Below, in pieces: positions 1 to 7,604 of a DNA stretch of 44,249 nt (position 1 is its first letter; each line of letters starts with the position of its first letter). A program made the translations under genes and the position numbers. Under the pieces are notes generated by a model, which searched no databases, was not told the origin of the DNA, and saw only the letters and a program-made list of their open reading frames with translations. The DNA lies in contig CATONV010000013.1 in NCBI GenBank assembly GCA_951801655.1, positions 1-44,249 on the forward strand. The letters run 5' to 3'. Origin of the DNA: an uncultured Oscillospiraceae bacterium (lineage in GTDB: Bacteria; Bacillota; Clostridia; Oscillospirales; Oscillospiraceae).

Positions 1-1
1 G

Positions 2-328
2 GCCATGGAGGCCCTGGCCAAGGTGGGCATGGACGACCGGGCCCACCACCGGCCCTCGGAGATGTCCGGCGGCCAGCAGCAGCGGGTGGCCATCGCCCGG
101 GCCATCGCCACCAGCCCACCCATTATCATGGCCGACGAGCCCACCGGCGCACTGGACTCCCGGACGGGCAAGCACGTGATTGAGATTCTCCGGGACCTGT
201 ACCGGGGCGGCACCACCATTCTTCTCATCACCCATGACGACGGCATCGCCGCCACCGCCAAGCGGGTGGTGCGGCTGTCAGACGGAAAAATTATCTCGGA
301 CAACCCTCAGGAGGTGGATTGGGAATGA
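2..328 (+). CDS. ABC exporter ATPase, MacB/LolD type (5' truncated by window)
   Basis: This is the C-terminal half of an ABC ATPase. The visible part holds the signature motif MSGGQQQRVAIARA, Walker B with catalytic Glu (IIMADEPTGALD), and the switch-loop His (LLITHDD), in the form typical of the MacB/LolD/FtsE branch. Walker A lies before the window, so the start is not seen; the reading frame is open back to base 2. The stop overlaps the start of the following permease by ATGA, so the two are translationally coupled and form one exporter. Such pairs export peptides, lipoproteins or antimicrobials; the substrate cannot be told. The branch is clear; the role is inferred from the permease. Confidence 0.9.
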   Translation, partial: AMEALAKVGMDDRAHHRPSEMSGGQQQRVAIARAIATSPPIIMADEPTGALDSRTGKHVIEILRDLYRGGTTILLITHDDGIAATAKRVVRLSDGKIISDNPQEVDWE

Positions 329-1629
329 ACCTTTGGCAGGCCTTTAAAATGGCCTTTAAGTCTATCGCCATGAAGAAGACCCGATCCTTCCTCACCATGC
401 TGGGCATCATCATCGGCGTGGCCTCAGTGGTGATCATGGTGTCTGTGATGCAGGGACAGGCCAAAAAGAACATGGAATATTTTGAGAAGATGGGCGACAA
501 CAAGATTGAGGTGTCCGCCTACTCCTACTACGACGTGGACAACGAAACCGGCCAGAAGCTCTTTGACTACTGCCTGTCCCTCAGCGACCTGGTTCTAGGC
601 ATCACCCCCGACGTGGAGATTAACGACAAGGGCACCATCCAGTACGGCTCCAAGACCCTCCCAGTCAACGATTGGGACGCCATCTGGGCCGCCGCCACCC
701 CCACAGGAGGAGGCGGAATGATGATCTCCGGAGACCCCTATCAGACTATGCTCCGCTTTGTGCTGGGCTCGGAGAGCTACGGGGTGTGCAACAACTACAA
801 GCTGGCCGGGGGCCGAGAATTCACCTATCTGGAGGTGGAGAAGACCATTCCCGTGTGCGTACTGGGCTCCGGGGCCAAGGAGCAGCTCTTCGGGTTCACC
901 GACCCGGTGGGGGAGACCGTCAGCATCAACGGCGACCCCTTCCAGGTAGTAGGCTGGTACGAGTCTATGGGGATTGAGTATAACAAGCGCCTGGACAACA
1001 TTGTGGTACTGCCCTACACCTTTAACCGCTCCATGAACAACAACAACTCGATTCAGCGCTACGTGGTCAAGGCCAAGGACGGCCCCTCCACCATTGAGGC
1101 CAGCACCAAGCTGGAGGCCTTCCTGCTGGGCATGTTCCCCCTCAACGCCGACGGCTGGTGTGAGACAGGCAGCTTCAGCGTAGGCAGCGACAACAGCTAC
1201 GCCGAAAACGCCCAGAAGGCCAATCTGATGCAGTCCCTGGTCATGGGGGCCATCGCGGGCATCTCATTGCTGGTGGGCGGCATCGGCATTATGAACATTA
1301 TGCTGGTCACCGTTACCGAGCGCACCCGGGAGATCGGCATCCGCAAGGCTATCGGCGCGGAGAGGTCCAGCATCATTACGCAGTTCCTTATTGAGTCGGC
1401 GGTGATCTGCTCCCTGGGCGGGCTGCTGGGCATCGGCATCGGCTACGTGGGCACCATGATCGCCGGTAAGCTGATGACAGACGTCTTCGACGGCATGATC
1501 CTCATGCCCGAGCCCGCCATCGCCCTGGGTGCTTTCCTCTTCTCCGTGGTGCTGGGCATCATCTTCGGCATGTACCCCGCCATCAAGGCCTCCGGTTTGC
1601 AGCCGGTGGTGGCCCTGCGGGCGGATTAG
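325..1629 (+). CDS. MacB/FtsX-family ABC transporter permease
   Basis: This is a 434-residue permease of the MacB type. One N-terminal membrane segment (about residues 20-45, rich in Ile/Val/Gly) is followed by a large extracytoplasmic MacB_PCD domain of roughly 240 residues and three C-terminal membrane segments forming the FtsX domain (GGIGIMNIMLVTVTERTREIGIRKAIGA is its hallmark region, read here in two parts around residue 320-350). I chose the ATG at 325 because AGGAGGTG lies at 309-316; an upstream TTG at 319 sits too close. Members work as dimers with two ATPase subunits and act by mechanotransmission rather than by a transmembrane channel. In Gram-positives they usually remove peptides or antibiotics. 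The substrate is unknown. No partner accessory (MFP) protein is visible downstream. Confidence 0.9.
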   Translation: MNLWQAFKMAFKSIAMKKTRSFLTMLGIIIGVASVVIMVSVMQGQAKKNMEYFEKMGDNKIEVSAYSYYDVDNETGQKLFDYCLSLSDLVLGITPDVEINDKGTIQYGSKTLPVNDWDAIWAAATPTGGGGMMISGDPYQTMLRFVLGSESYGVCNNYKLAGGREFTYLEVEKTIPVCVLGSGAKEQLFGFTDPVGETVSINGDPFQVVGWYESMGIEYNKRLDNIVVLPYTFNRSMNNNNSIQRYVVKAKDGPSTIEASTKLEAFLLGMFPLNADGWCETGSFSVGSDNSYAENAQKANLMQSLVMGAIAGISLLVGGIGIMNIMLVTVTERTREIGIRKAIGAERSSIITQFLIESAVICSLGGLLGIGIGYVGTMIAGKLMTDVFDGMILMPEPAIALGAFLFSVVLGIIFGMYPAIKASGLQPVVALRAD

Positions 1630-1634
1630 GCTAA

Positions 1635-1717
1635 TTTGTAGGGCGCGACGACTCGGCGCGCCGCCGAACACGGCAACTGGATGAACAAGGCGGGCCGAGG
1701 TCGTCCCGCCCTACAAA
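1635..1717. repeat. GC-rich intergenic palindrome, copy A
   Basis: An inverted repeat of about 22 bp fills the gap between the permease and the SLH gene. The left arm begins TTTGTAGGGCG at 1635 and the right arm ends CGCCCTACAAA at 1717, with one mismatch and one bulged base in the stem and about 36 bases between the arms. It shares the TGTAGGG...CCCTACA ends with another copy at 5426-5494 and resembles palindromes at 13053 and 42055. It may act as a terminator for the exporter operon or be a miniature mobile element. Confidence 0.7.
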
Positions 1718-1741
1718 CGCATGATTAGGAGAGTGAACAAA

Positions 1742-4120
1742 ATGAGAATATTCAAGCGGCTGACAGCGGCCCTCCTTACCGCGGCTCTGGCCCTGTCCCT
1801 GACCGTACTGCCCTCGTCGGCGGCCCCCGGGTCCTTTACCGACGTGTCCGACGCCACCACCGCCCTGAACGCCGACATTCTGCGGCTGATGGGGGTGGTC
1901 AGCGGCACCGGCGGCAACGTGTTCAACCCCAGCGGCAAGCTGACCCGCGCCCAGTTCTGCACCATGGTGGTCACCTTCCTCCAGAAAAGCGAGGAGGCCC
2001 CCCGCTACGCCACTCGCACCATATTCTCCGACGTAAAGAGCAGCCACTGGGCCCGCAGCTACGTCAATCTGGCGGCCAGCATCTCCGTGGTCGAGAGCGA
2101 CGGGGAGAACAGCTCCTCTATTCCCCTGGTTTCCGGCGTGGGAGACGGACGTTTCCTCCCGGACGACAATATTTCTATGGCTGAGGCTGTCACCATTCTT
2201 CTCCGGGCCCTGGGCTACACCGGCAAAGAGGCCGGGGCCGTTTGGCCCCAGGGCTACATGGACCTGGCGCAGTCTGTGGGACTGACTGAAAATCTGGACC
2301 TGAAAGCCGGGGCCGTCATCAACCGTGCCCAGGCCGCCCAGCTCTTTGTCAACGCCCTCCGATGCAAAACCGCCAAGGGCGAGGTCTATTACAAGTCCCT
2401 GGGGACGGTGGCCGACGAGCAGAACCGGTCCATCATCCTGGCTGTTAACGTGGAGACCGACGACGGCACCACTCAGGGCGCCATCCGCACCACCAGCAAT
2501 AAAAACGCTGAGGCATTTCTCCCCGCCCACGGCGACGGCAACGTCACCGCCCTCCAGGGCAAGCGGGGATGGCTGGTTCTCAACGACAAGGAGGAGATTA
2601 CCGCCTTTGTCCCCGACGGCAGCACCCCCGTTACCCTCACCCTCAACGGCGACGCTCAGCCCGGCTTTGTCAAAGCCGACGGCGGCAAGCAGTACACCAT
2701 CTCCGGCAGCACGCCGGTGTTCGCCTCCGGCTCTGAGGCCAGCAGAAATTACAGCGAGGCTTACTCCTCCCTCACCTCGGGCACCCAGGTTACCCTTTAC
2801 TCCGAGAAGGGCAAGATTGTGGCCGTCTACTCCACCAGCGGAACCACTACCGTGGACTCCGACGCCGTGGTGGTGCTGAACAACGCCACCACCGCCACCT
2901 TCCACAGGCTGACCGGCGGCGTGACCAATTTCAACATTATCAAAGACCGGCAGCCCATCTCCCTGTCCCAGATCAAGCCCTATGACGTGGTCACCTACGA
3001 CCAGATCAGCAACACCCTTGTGGTGTCCGACCTGCGCATGACCGCCGTCTACACCGACCCCCAGCCCAACCCCAAGGCCCCCACCACCCTCTCCCTTCTT
3101 GGCAAGGAAATGACCGTGCTGGACAGCGCCTGGGACACCATCGGCGATATCAAGCCCGGAGACAACGTCTCCCTTCTCCTCACCGCCGACGGCAATGTGG
3201 CCGGGATTGTCAAGCCCTCCGCCCAGACCCGCTCCACCGCCATCGGCACCGCCACATCGGGCGGCGTAACCGTCTTCCTGCCCAACGGCGGAACCATGGA
3301 GCTGTCCGGCAATGTGACCAACGCCTCCATCGTGACCGCCAATGAACCGGTGGTGATCTCCGCCGCACGGGACGGCTTTACCATCAGCCGACTGCCTGCC
3401 AGCCGGCCCTCCGGCGCCTTCGACGTGGCCGGGCTGAAGCTGGGCAATCTCACCGTCTCCTCCAGCGTGCGTATCTATGAGCAGGTCAAGGGCGGCGCCA
3501 TGCGGAGTGTGGATCGGGGCTCCCTCACCATGGCCTCTATCCCCGCCGACAAAATTACCTCTTACCACGCCAACAGCTCCGGCATTGTGGACTATATCAT
3601 ACTGGGCGACGTTACCGGCACCGCCTACATCTACGGTATGATGGTAGGCGGCTATGAGGGTGAGCCTGAGCATGAGGACGAAAACGGCACTAGGATTCCC
3701 AGTACTGAACGATATGTTTGGAATTTGCGTCGCGGCAGTGGAGATGATATCAAATTCAGTCCCGCTACCACCTACAAGGGCCGCAGCGGCGACATGGTGG
3801 GCGTGGTCCTCGACAAGGATCGGGACGGCAACAATATCATCAAGTCTGTGATCCAGCTTACCGAGATCCACAGCGTCAAGGCCGACGCCTTCTTCGACAG
3901 CCAGGGTACCCCCTATGTGAACATCCACGGGCAAACTTACCGCATTGCGAACGACGTGGAGTGCTACTACAACCGCACCGGCAACCTGGTTGCCAAGGAC
4001 AACTGGCTGTCTGGCGGCACCGGCGCCTCCCGCTTCGCCTCCATTCGCACCTACTCCGATACCTTCTCCATCTACCTTGATCCCGTGGGCAAGGAGGTCC
4101 GCGTGATTACCGCAGACTGA
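1742..4120 (+). CDS. S-layer homology (SLH) domain surface protein
   Basis: This is a 792-residue exported protein. It starts with a signal peptide (MRIFKRLTAALLTAALALS...SSAA) and then carries three SLH repeats in about residues 35-215: one ending FNPSGKLTRAQF, one with FSDVKSSHWA and FLPDDNISMAEAVTILLRALGY, and a third ending INRAQAAQLFVNAL. SLH domains bind pyruvylated secondary cell-wall polymer and anchor the protein to the wall. The remaining 570 residues are Thr/Ser/Val/Asp-rich beta-type sequence with no recognised catalytic domain. The start at 1742 is preceded by AGGAGAG; an in-frame ATG at 1721 would sit before that site. It stands alone between a palindrome and a strong terminator. 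It could be an S-layer or adhesion protein. Confidence 0.88.
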   Translation: MRIFKRLTAALLTAALALSLTVLPSSAAPGSFTDVSDATTALNADILRLMGVVSGTGGNVFNPSGKLTRAQFCTMVVTFLQKSEEAPRYATRTIFSDVKSSHWARSYVNLAASISVVESDGENSSSIPLVSGVGDGRFLPDDNISMAEAVTILLRALGYTGKEAGAVWPQGYMDLAQSVGLTENLDLKAGAVINRAQAAQLFVNALRCKTAKGEVYYKSLGTVADEQNRSIILAVNVETDDGTTQGAIRTTSNKNAEAFLPAHGDGNVTALQGKRGWLVLNDKEEITAFVPDGSTPVTLTLNGDAQPGFVKADGGKQYTISGSTPVFASGSEASRNYSEAYSSLTSGTQVTLYSEKGKIVAVYSTSGTTTVDSDAVVVLNNATTATFHRLTGGVTNFNIIKDRQPISLSQIKPYDVVTYDQISNTLVVSDLRMTAVYTDPQPNPKAPTTLSLLGKEMTVLDSAWDTIGDIKPGDNVSLLLTADGNVAGIVKPSAQTRSTAIGTATSGGVTVFLPNGGTMELSGNVTNASIVTANEPVVISAARDGFTISRLPASRPSGAFDVAGLKLGNLTVSSSVRIYEQVKGGAMRSVDRGSLTMASIPADKITSYHANSSGIVDYIILGDVTGTAYIYGMMVGGYEGEPEHEDENGTRIPSTERYVWNLRRGSGDDIKFSPATTYKGRSGDMVGVVLDKDRDGNNIIKSVIQLTEIHSVKADAFFDSQGTPYVNIHGQTYRIANDVECYYNRTGNLVAKDNWLSGGTGASRFASIRTYSDTFSIYLDPVGKEVRVITAD

Positions 4121-4129
4121 CGCAAACAG

Positions 4130-4157
4130 CAGCCCCCCGGCATAAGCCGGGGGGCTG
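4130..4157. terminator. Bidirectional Rho-independent terminator
   Basis: A perfect 12-bp stem, CAGCCCCCCGGC with GCCGGGGGGCTG, closes a four-base ATAA loop and is followed by TCTTTCGTT. It lies between the end of the SLH gene and the convergent end of the helix-turn-helix regulator and probably serves both. Confidence 0.88.
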
Positions 4158-4164
4158 TCTTTCG

Positions 4165-4491
4165 TTATAACGGCTGTTCCGCCGCCAGGTCGATAAACCG
4201 GCGGACCAGCTCCAGCTGTCCCGCGTTCAGGGTGCGCAGCTTATCCGCCACAGACCGCCAATCCTCCTCGGGCCAGAGGCTGGTGCCCACCAGAAATTCG
4301 TCCGGAGTGGTTTCCAGCGCAAGGGCCAGCCTCATGATGACCTCAGTGGAGGGGATGGATATGGCACGCTCAATGCCGGAAAGGTATTTATATCCGATAT
4401 CTGCCCGTTCTTCCACTTCATACTGTTTCAAGCCAAGCTGCTTCCGTCTGCGGGCAATGCGTTTCCCTATCTCTTTATAATCCAGTTCCAT
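4165..4491 (-). CDS. XRE/Cro-CI-type helix-turn-helix regulator
   Basis: This is a 108-residue regulator with a Cro/CI helix-turn-helix in about residues 8-62 (GKRIARRRKQLGLKQ... YLSGIERAISIPS...ALALETTPDEFL), followed by a short alpha-helical tail of about 40 residues. The tail has no sensor domain I recognise. I chose the ATG at 4491 since AGGAGG lies seven bases before it; the frame is open up to 4518 but that ATG has no ribosome site. It is transcribed divergently from the 46-residue protein at 4631, across 140 bp that contain the consensus promoter of that gene, so it may control it or itself. Targets are unknown. Confidence 0.85.
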   Translation of the reverse strand: MELDYKEIGKRIARRRKQLGLKQYEVEERADIGYKYLSGIERAISIPSTEVIMRLALALETTPDEFLVGTSLWPEEDWRSVADKLRTLNAGQLELVRRFIDLAAEQPL

Positions 4492-4564
4492 GCTGAAACC
4501 TCCTAATGTTTTAATCATATGGAGGTTTTGGTGCCCATAAACAAGTATTCAAACGAAATTCTTC

Positions 4565-4593
4565 TTGACATGTTCTAAAATCAATTTTATAAT
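4565..4593 (+). promoter_or_regulatory. Consensus sigma-A promoter for the 46-residue protein
   Basis: TTGACA at 4565-4570 and TATAAT at 4588-4593 are separated by exactly 17 bases. Both hexamers match the consensus perfectly. Transcription would start near 4600, about 30 bases before the small gene at 4631. Confidence 0.88.
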
Positions 4594-4630
4594 CGGATTG
4601 CATATATAAAATCGAATGTGAGGGATTGCC

Positions 4631-4771
4631 ATGTACGAAAAAATGTACCACATCCTGATCAACGCCATTACGGACGCAATGGATTTGATGGAGGAACAGA
4701 AGTATCAGGAGGCACTGACACTGCTGGAACAGGCCAGCCGGGACGCAGAAGAGGTTTATATTTCCGAATGA
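4631..4771 (+). CDS. Small acidic helical protein, 46 aa, unknown function
   Basis: A 46-codon reading frame starts at ATG 4631 with GAGGG eight bases upstream, follows a perfect consensus promoter, and ends just before a strong terminator, which together argue that it is a real gene. The product (MYEKMYHILINAITDAMDL...EEVYISE) is predicted to be almost entirely helical and acidic. Its second half, with the pattern EEQKYQEALTLLEQA, resembles one TPR-like helix. It has no signal peptide or cysteine. It lies divergent to an XRE regulator. I recall similar short proteins beginning MYxKMY in other Oscillospiraceae, but know no function. Confidence 0.8.
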   Translation: MYEKMYHILINAITDAMDLMEEQKYQEALTLLEQASRDAEEVYISE

Positions 4772-4774
4772 AAA

Positions 4775-4800
4775 CAGGGACCGTACATTCACGGTCCCTG
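4775..4800. terminator. Rho-independent terminator after the 46-aa gene
   Basis: A perfect 10-bp stem, CAGGGACCGT with ACGGTCCCTG, closes a six-base loop three bases after the stop codon and is followed by TGTTGTCTTTT. It also faces the end of the convergent glycosylase gene. Confidence 0.85.
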
Positions 4801-4810
4801 CTGTTGTCTT

Positions 4811-5410
4811 TTACACATAAAACCGCCAGAGGAAGTCCACCGCCTCCTCGGCGTAGTCAATCCCAATCCGTCTGCCCGTCTGAATTTGTCCGGGGGCCGT
4901 GGGGACTCCCTCGCAGACGTACAGCCCGCCGGTCGGGGCGGTCAGATCGACGCCGTTTTCCACCCGGGTGAGGGCCAGCCCTCGGCACAGCTTGCCCGGA
5001 CCGTTGAGGAAGTTCTTTTTTTGATAGGCGGACATATCTTTTTCCTTGCATCCAAAGCGATTTTTTGCTATAATATCCCCGTTTTCGATGGGAACCGCCC
5101 CGCGGATCAGCACCGCCGCCGGCTCCCCCTCTCCCTCAGTGACAAAGTTGAGACAGTGGTACATTCCGTAGATCAGATAGAGATAGGCCGTCCCCGGGCG
5201 GGCAAACAGGGTCTCGGTCCGGGGGGTGCGCTTATAGCCGTAGGCGTGGCACGCCTTGTCCATGCGGCCGATGTAGCCCTCGGTCTCGGTGATCCGGCAG
5301 ATAAGGCGGGTGCCGTCGGGCAGCGCCCGGACGATGTCCCGGCCCAGCAGGTCCCGGGCCACAGTCAGGGTGTCACGGTCATAGAATGCGCGGGTGAGGA
5401 TGTTGTCCAT
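4811..5410 (-). CDS. 3-methyladenine DNA glycosylase (AAG/MPG family)
   Basis: The 199-residue product matches the usual size of bacterial AAG-family glycosylases, which excise alkylated purines, hypoxanthine and ethenoadenine from DNA in base-excision repair. Visible motifs are the active-site strand ITETEGYIG (catalytic Glu and base-stacking Tyr), DKACHAYG with the conserved His, TPRTETLFARPGTAYLYLIYGMYHCLNFVT, and the C-terminal NGPGKLCRGLAL. The start at 5410 is preceded by CAGGAGG; the same frame continues open upstream to 6238 but that part is an antisense shadow of the transporter gene. It is a single gene facing the small protein's terminator. Confidence 0.93.
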   Translation of the reverse strand: MDNILTRAFYDRDTLTVARDLLGRDIVRALPDGTRLICRITETEGYIGRMDKACHAYGYKRTPRTETLFARPGTAYLYLIYGMYHCLNFVTEGEGEPAAVLIRGAVPIENGDIIAKNRFGCKEKDMSAYQKKNFLNGPGKLCRGLALTRVENGVDLTAPTGGLYVCEGVPTAPGQIQTGRRIGIDYAEEAVDFLWRFYV

Positions 5411-5425
5411 TGAGGGCCTCCTGTC

Positions 5426-5494
5426 TGTAGGGGCGGATATCATCCGCCCGCATCTTCTGTCAAACGGCGCGGGCGCATAATATGCGCCCCTACA
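5426..5494. repeat. GC-rich intergenic palindrome, copy B
   Basis: TGTAGGGGCGGATA at 5426-5439 pairs with TATGCGCCCCTACA at 5481-5494 with one mismatch. Within it sit two smaller hairpins (GGCGGAT/ATCCGCC near 5432-5448 and GGGCGCAT/ATGCGCCC near 5471-5489). It separates the divergent glycosylase and transporter genes. Its ends match those of the 1635 copy. Confidence 0.72.
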
Positions 5495-5548
5495 CACTGT
5501 TATCATACCACAACAAAACCATATTTTGCAATCTGGAGTTGATGATCC

Positions 5549-6433
5549 GTGTCTCCTCAAACCATGAAGCTTCTCGCCAAGCCTATGCTGTTCGCCGCCG
5601 CCTTTATCTGGGGCACCTCCTTCTTCATTATGAAGAATGCCCTGGATGTGATGCCGGTATTCTTTCTGCTGGCCATTCGCTTTACGGCCGGGGCACTGCT
5701 GCTGGCCCTGGTCTGCCTGAAAAAATGGAAAAGCTTTACCCCGGACTACCTTTGGCGGGGCGCCATCATTGGCGGGTTCCTGTTTTTGGCCTACTCGGTG
5801 CAGACCTTTGGGCTGGCCCTCACCACCCCCTCGAAAAACGCCTTTCTCACCGCAGTGTACTGCGTGATTGTCCCGTTTCTCACCTGGGCGGTGGTGAAAA
5901 TACGCCCCGACCGATACAACATCCTGGCCGCACTGCTGTGCGTCACCGGGGTGGGACTGGTGTCCCTTACCGAGGATCTGACCATCAACACTGGCGACCT
6001 GCTTACCCTGCTGTGCGCCGTCTTCTACGCCAGCCACATCGTGGCGGTGGCCAAGGTGTCGCCGGGGAAGGACGTCACCTTGCTGACGGTGTTTCAGTTC
6101 GCCTTCGCCGGTCTCTACGCCTGGATCGGCGGCGCCCTTACTGAGACCTTCCCCTCTCAGGCCCTCTCTGATCCCGCTCTGATTCTGCCCATGGCTTACC
6201 TGTGTGTTCTGGCCACCACCGTGGCGCTGCTGTTCCAAAACGTGGGCATGGTCTGGTCTGACCCCGCCTCCGCCGCCGTGATTTTGTCCCTGGAATCGGT
6301 GTTCGGCGTCCTCTCCTCGGTGATCTTCTACGGAGACCCGGTCACAGGCCGGCTGCTGGCCGGCTTCGCCCTCATCTTTGTGGCCGTGGTGTGCTCAGAG
6401 ACAAAATTCTCCTTCTTGCAGAAAAAGACATAG
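5549..6433 (+). CDS. EamA/DMT-family membrane transporter (first of a tandem pair)
   Basis: This is a 294-residue protein with about ten hydrophobic segments arranged as two EamA repeats, the drug/metabolite transporter fold used mostly for export of amino acids and other small metabolites. The N-terminal signature AAAFIWGTSFFIMKNALD and the second-half pattern AAVILSLESVFGVLSSVIFYGD are typical. The start is taken as GTG 5549, with CTGGAG ten bases upstream. The next gene encodes a close paralogue of identical length after 40 bp. The substrate is unknown. Confidence 0.9.
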   Translation: MSPQTMKLLAKPMLFAAAFIWGTSFFIMKNALDVMPVFFLLAIRFTAGALLLALVCLKKWKSFTPDYLWRGAIIGGFLFLAYSVQTFGLALTTPSKNAFLTAVYCVIVPFLTWAVVKIRPDRYNILAALLCVTGVGLVSLTEDLTINTGDLLTLLCAVFYASHIVAVAKVSPGKDVTLLTVFQFAFAGLYAWIGGALTETFPSQALSDPALILPMAYLCVLATTVALLFQNVGMVWSDPASAAVILSLESVFGVLSSVIFYGDPVTGRLLAGFALIFVAVVCSETKFSFLQKKT

Positions 6434-6473
6434 GGGCGGTCTCCGCCCCCGCACATCATCCGGAGGTGCTCCC

Positions 6474-7358
6474 ATGTCCGATAAGACCATGAAGCTGCTG
6501 GCAAAGCTCCTTCTCTTTGCCGCCGCCTTTTTCTGGGGCGCGTCCTTTATGCTTATGAAGGGCGCCCTGGACAGTATCCCCACCGGCTACCTGATCGCAA
6601 TCCGCTTTACCGTGGGGACCCCTATTGTGGCCCTTATCAGCCTGAAGCATTGGAAATACTTTACCCCGGACTACCTTTGGCGGGGCGGCCTCTCCGGGCT
6701 GCTTCTCTTTGGGGTTTACTGGGCCCAGACGGTGGGCCTGGAGACCACCACCCCTTCCAACAACGCCTTTTTGTCGGCGGTATACTGCGTGATTGTCCCC
6801 TTTTTGGGCTGGGCCCTCTTCCGGGAGAGGCCCGACCGGTACAACTTGATCGCCGCCCTGCTGTGCATTGCCGGCGTGGGTCTGGTCTGCCTCACCCAGG
6901 AGCTGACCATCTCCGCCGGCGACCTGTTTACCCTGCTGGGGGCGGTATTCTGCGCGGCCAACATCATCGCCGTGGCCCGCCTGGGCAGAGGAAAGGACGT
7001 CATGCTTCTGACTGTGGCCCAACTGACCACCGTGGCCCTGTGCGCCTGGATCCTCGCCCTGACCACCGAGACCTTCCGCTTCTCCTCTCTGGCCCGTCCT
7101 GAGCTGCTGGCCCCCATTCTCTACCTGTGCGTGATGGCTACCGCCGTCTGCCTGGTTTTGATGAATGTGGGCCTGGTGTGGTCGGAACCCGCCCCCGCCG
7201 CCTTGATCCTCTCCCTGGAGGCGGTGTTCGGCGTCATTTTGGCCGTCATCTTCTACGGCGATCCCCTCACCCCCAGACTGCTGGCCGGCTTCGCCCTTAT
7301 CTTTTTGGGTGTGCTGTGCTCGGAGACAAAGTTTTCCTTTCCGCACCGGCCCACGTAG
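6474..7358 (+). CDS. EamA/DMT-family membrane transporter (second of a tandem pair)
   Basis: This 294-residue paralogue of the preceding transporter has two EamA repeats and about ten membrane segments. Shared strings include DKTMKLLAK-like starts, FTPDYLWRGG, NAFLSAVYCVIVPFL, RPDRYN and SLEAVFGV. I placed the start at ATG 6474 because CGGAGG precedes it by seven bases. The pair could form a heterodimer or have split substrates; the repeated stretches suggest a fairly recent duplication. A short GC-rich hairpin (about 6433-6452) lies between them. Confidence 0.9.
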   Translation: MSDKTMKLLAKLLLFAAAFFWGASFMLMKGALDSIPTGYLIAIRFTVGTPIVALISLKHWKYFTPDYLWRGGLSGLLLFGVYWAQTVGLETTTPSNNAFLSAVYCVIVPFLGWALFRERPDRYNLIAALLCIAGVGLVCLTQELTISAGDLFTLLGAVFCAANIIAVARLGRGKDVMLLTVAQLTTVALCAWILALTTETFRFSSLARPELLAPILYLCVMATAVCLVLMNVGLVWSEPAPAALILSLEAVFGVILAVIFYGDPLTPRLLAGFALIFLGVLCSETKFSFPHRPT

Positions 7359-7513
7359 GAGGGGGATTGATCAATCACCTGAACCACATTGATCGATGAT
7401 TGTCTCCGCCGGAATTACAACCATCATTCTTTCTCTTACCGCCGTCACTTTGGATATAATTGAGCCTTTCGGACGAGATTTGTTGTGGAAAACAGAAAAA
7501 TCCAAGAGCTGTA

Positions 7514-7542
7514 TTGCATAATTTTATCAGACAGTATATAGT
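7514..7542 (+). promoter_or_regulatory. Likely sigma-A promoter of the peptide-transport operon
   Basis: TTGCAT (7514-7519) and TATAGT (7537-7542) are separated by 17 bases, about 60 bases upstream of the substrate-binding protein start. The stretch around it is markedly AT-rich compared with the neighbouring genes. The same TTGCAT -35 occurs before the tRNA gene at 42.5 kb. Confidence 0.6.
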
Positions 7543-7604
7543 TAAAATTGTCGTTTATCTACACAAAGCGATAATTAATTTCAAAAAGTTTAGGAGAGAG
7601 TATC

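Noticed and set aside
1631-3934. Very long open frame on the - strand (767 codons) across the SLH gene
   Set aside because: It is antisense to a clear signal-peptide and SLH protein, has a Gly/Val/His-rich composition typical of reverse reading of GC-rich genes, and has no ribosome site or family motif.
5428-6238. N-terminal extension of the glycosylase frame on the - strand
   Set aside because: Runs antisense over the EamA gene and is Gln/Gly/His-rich; a good ribosome site and family start lie at 5410.
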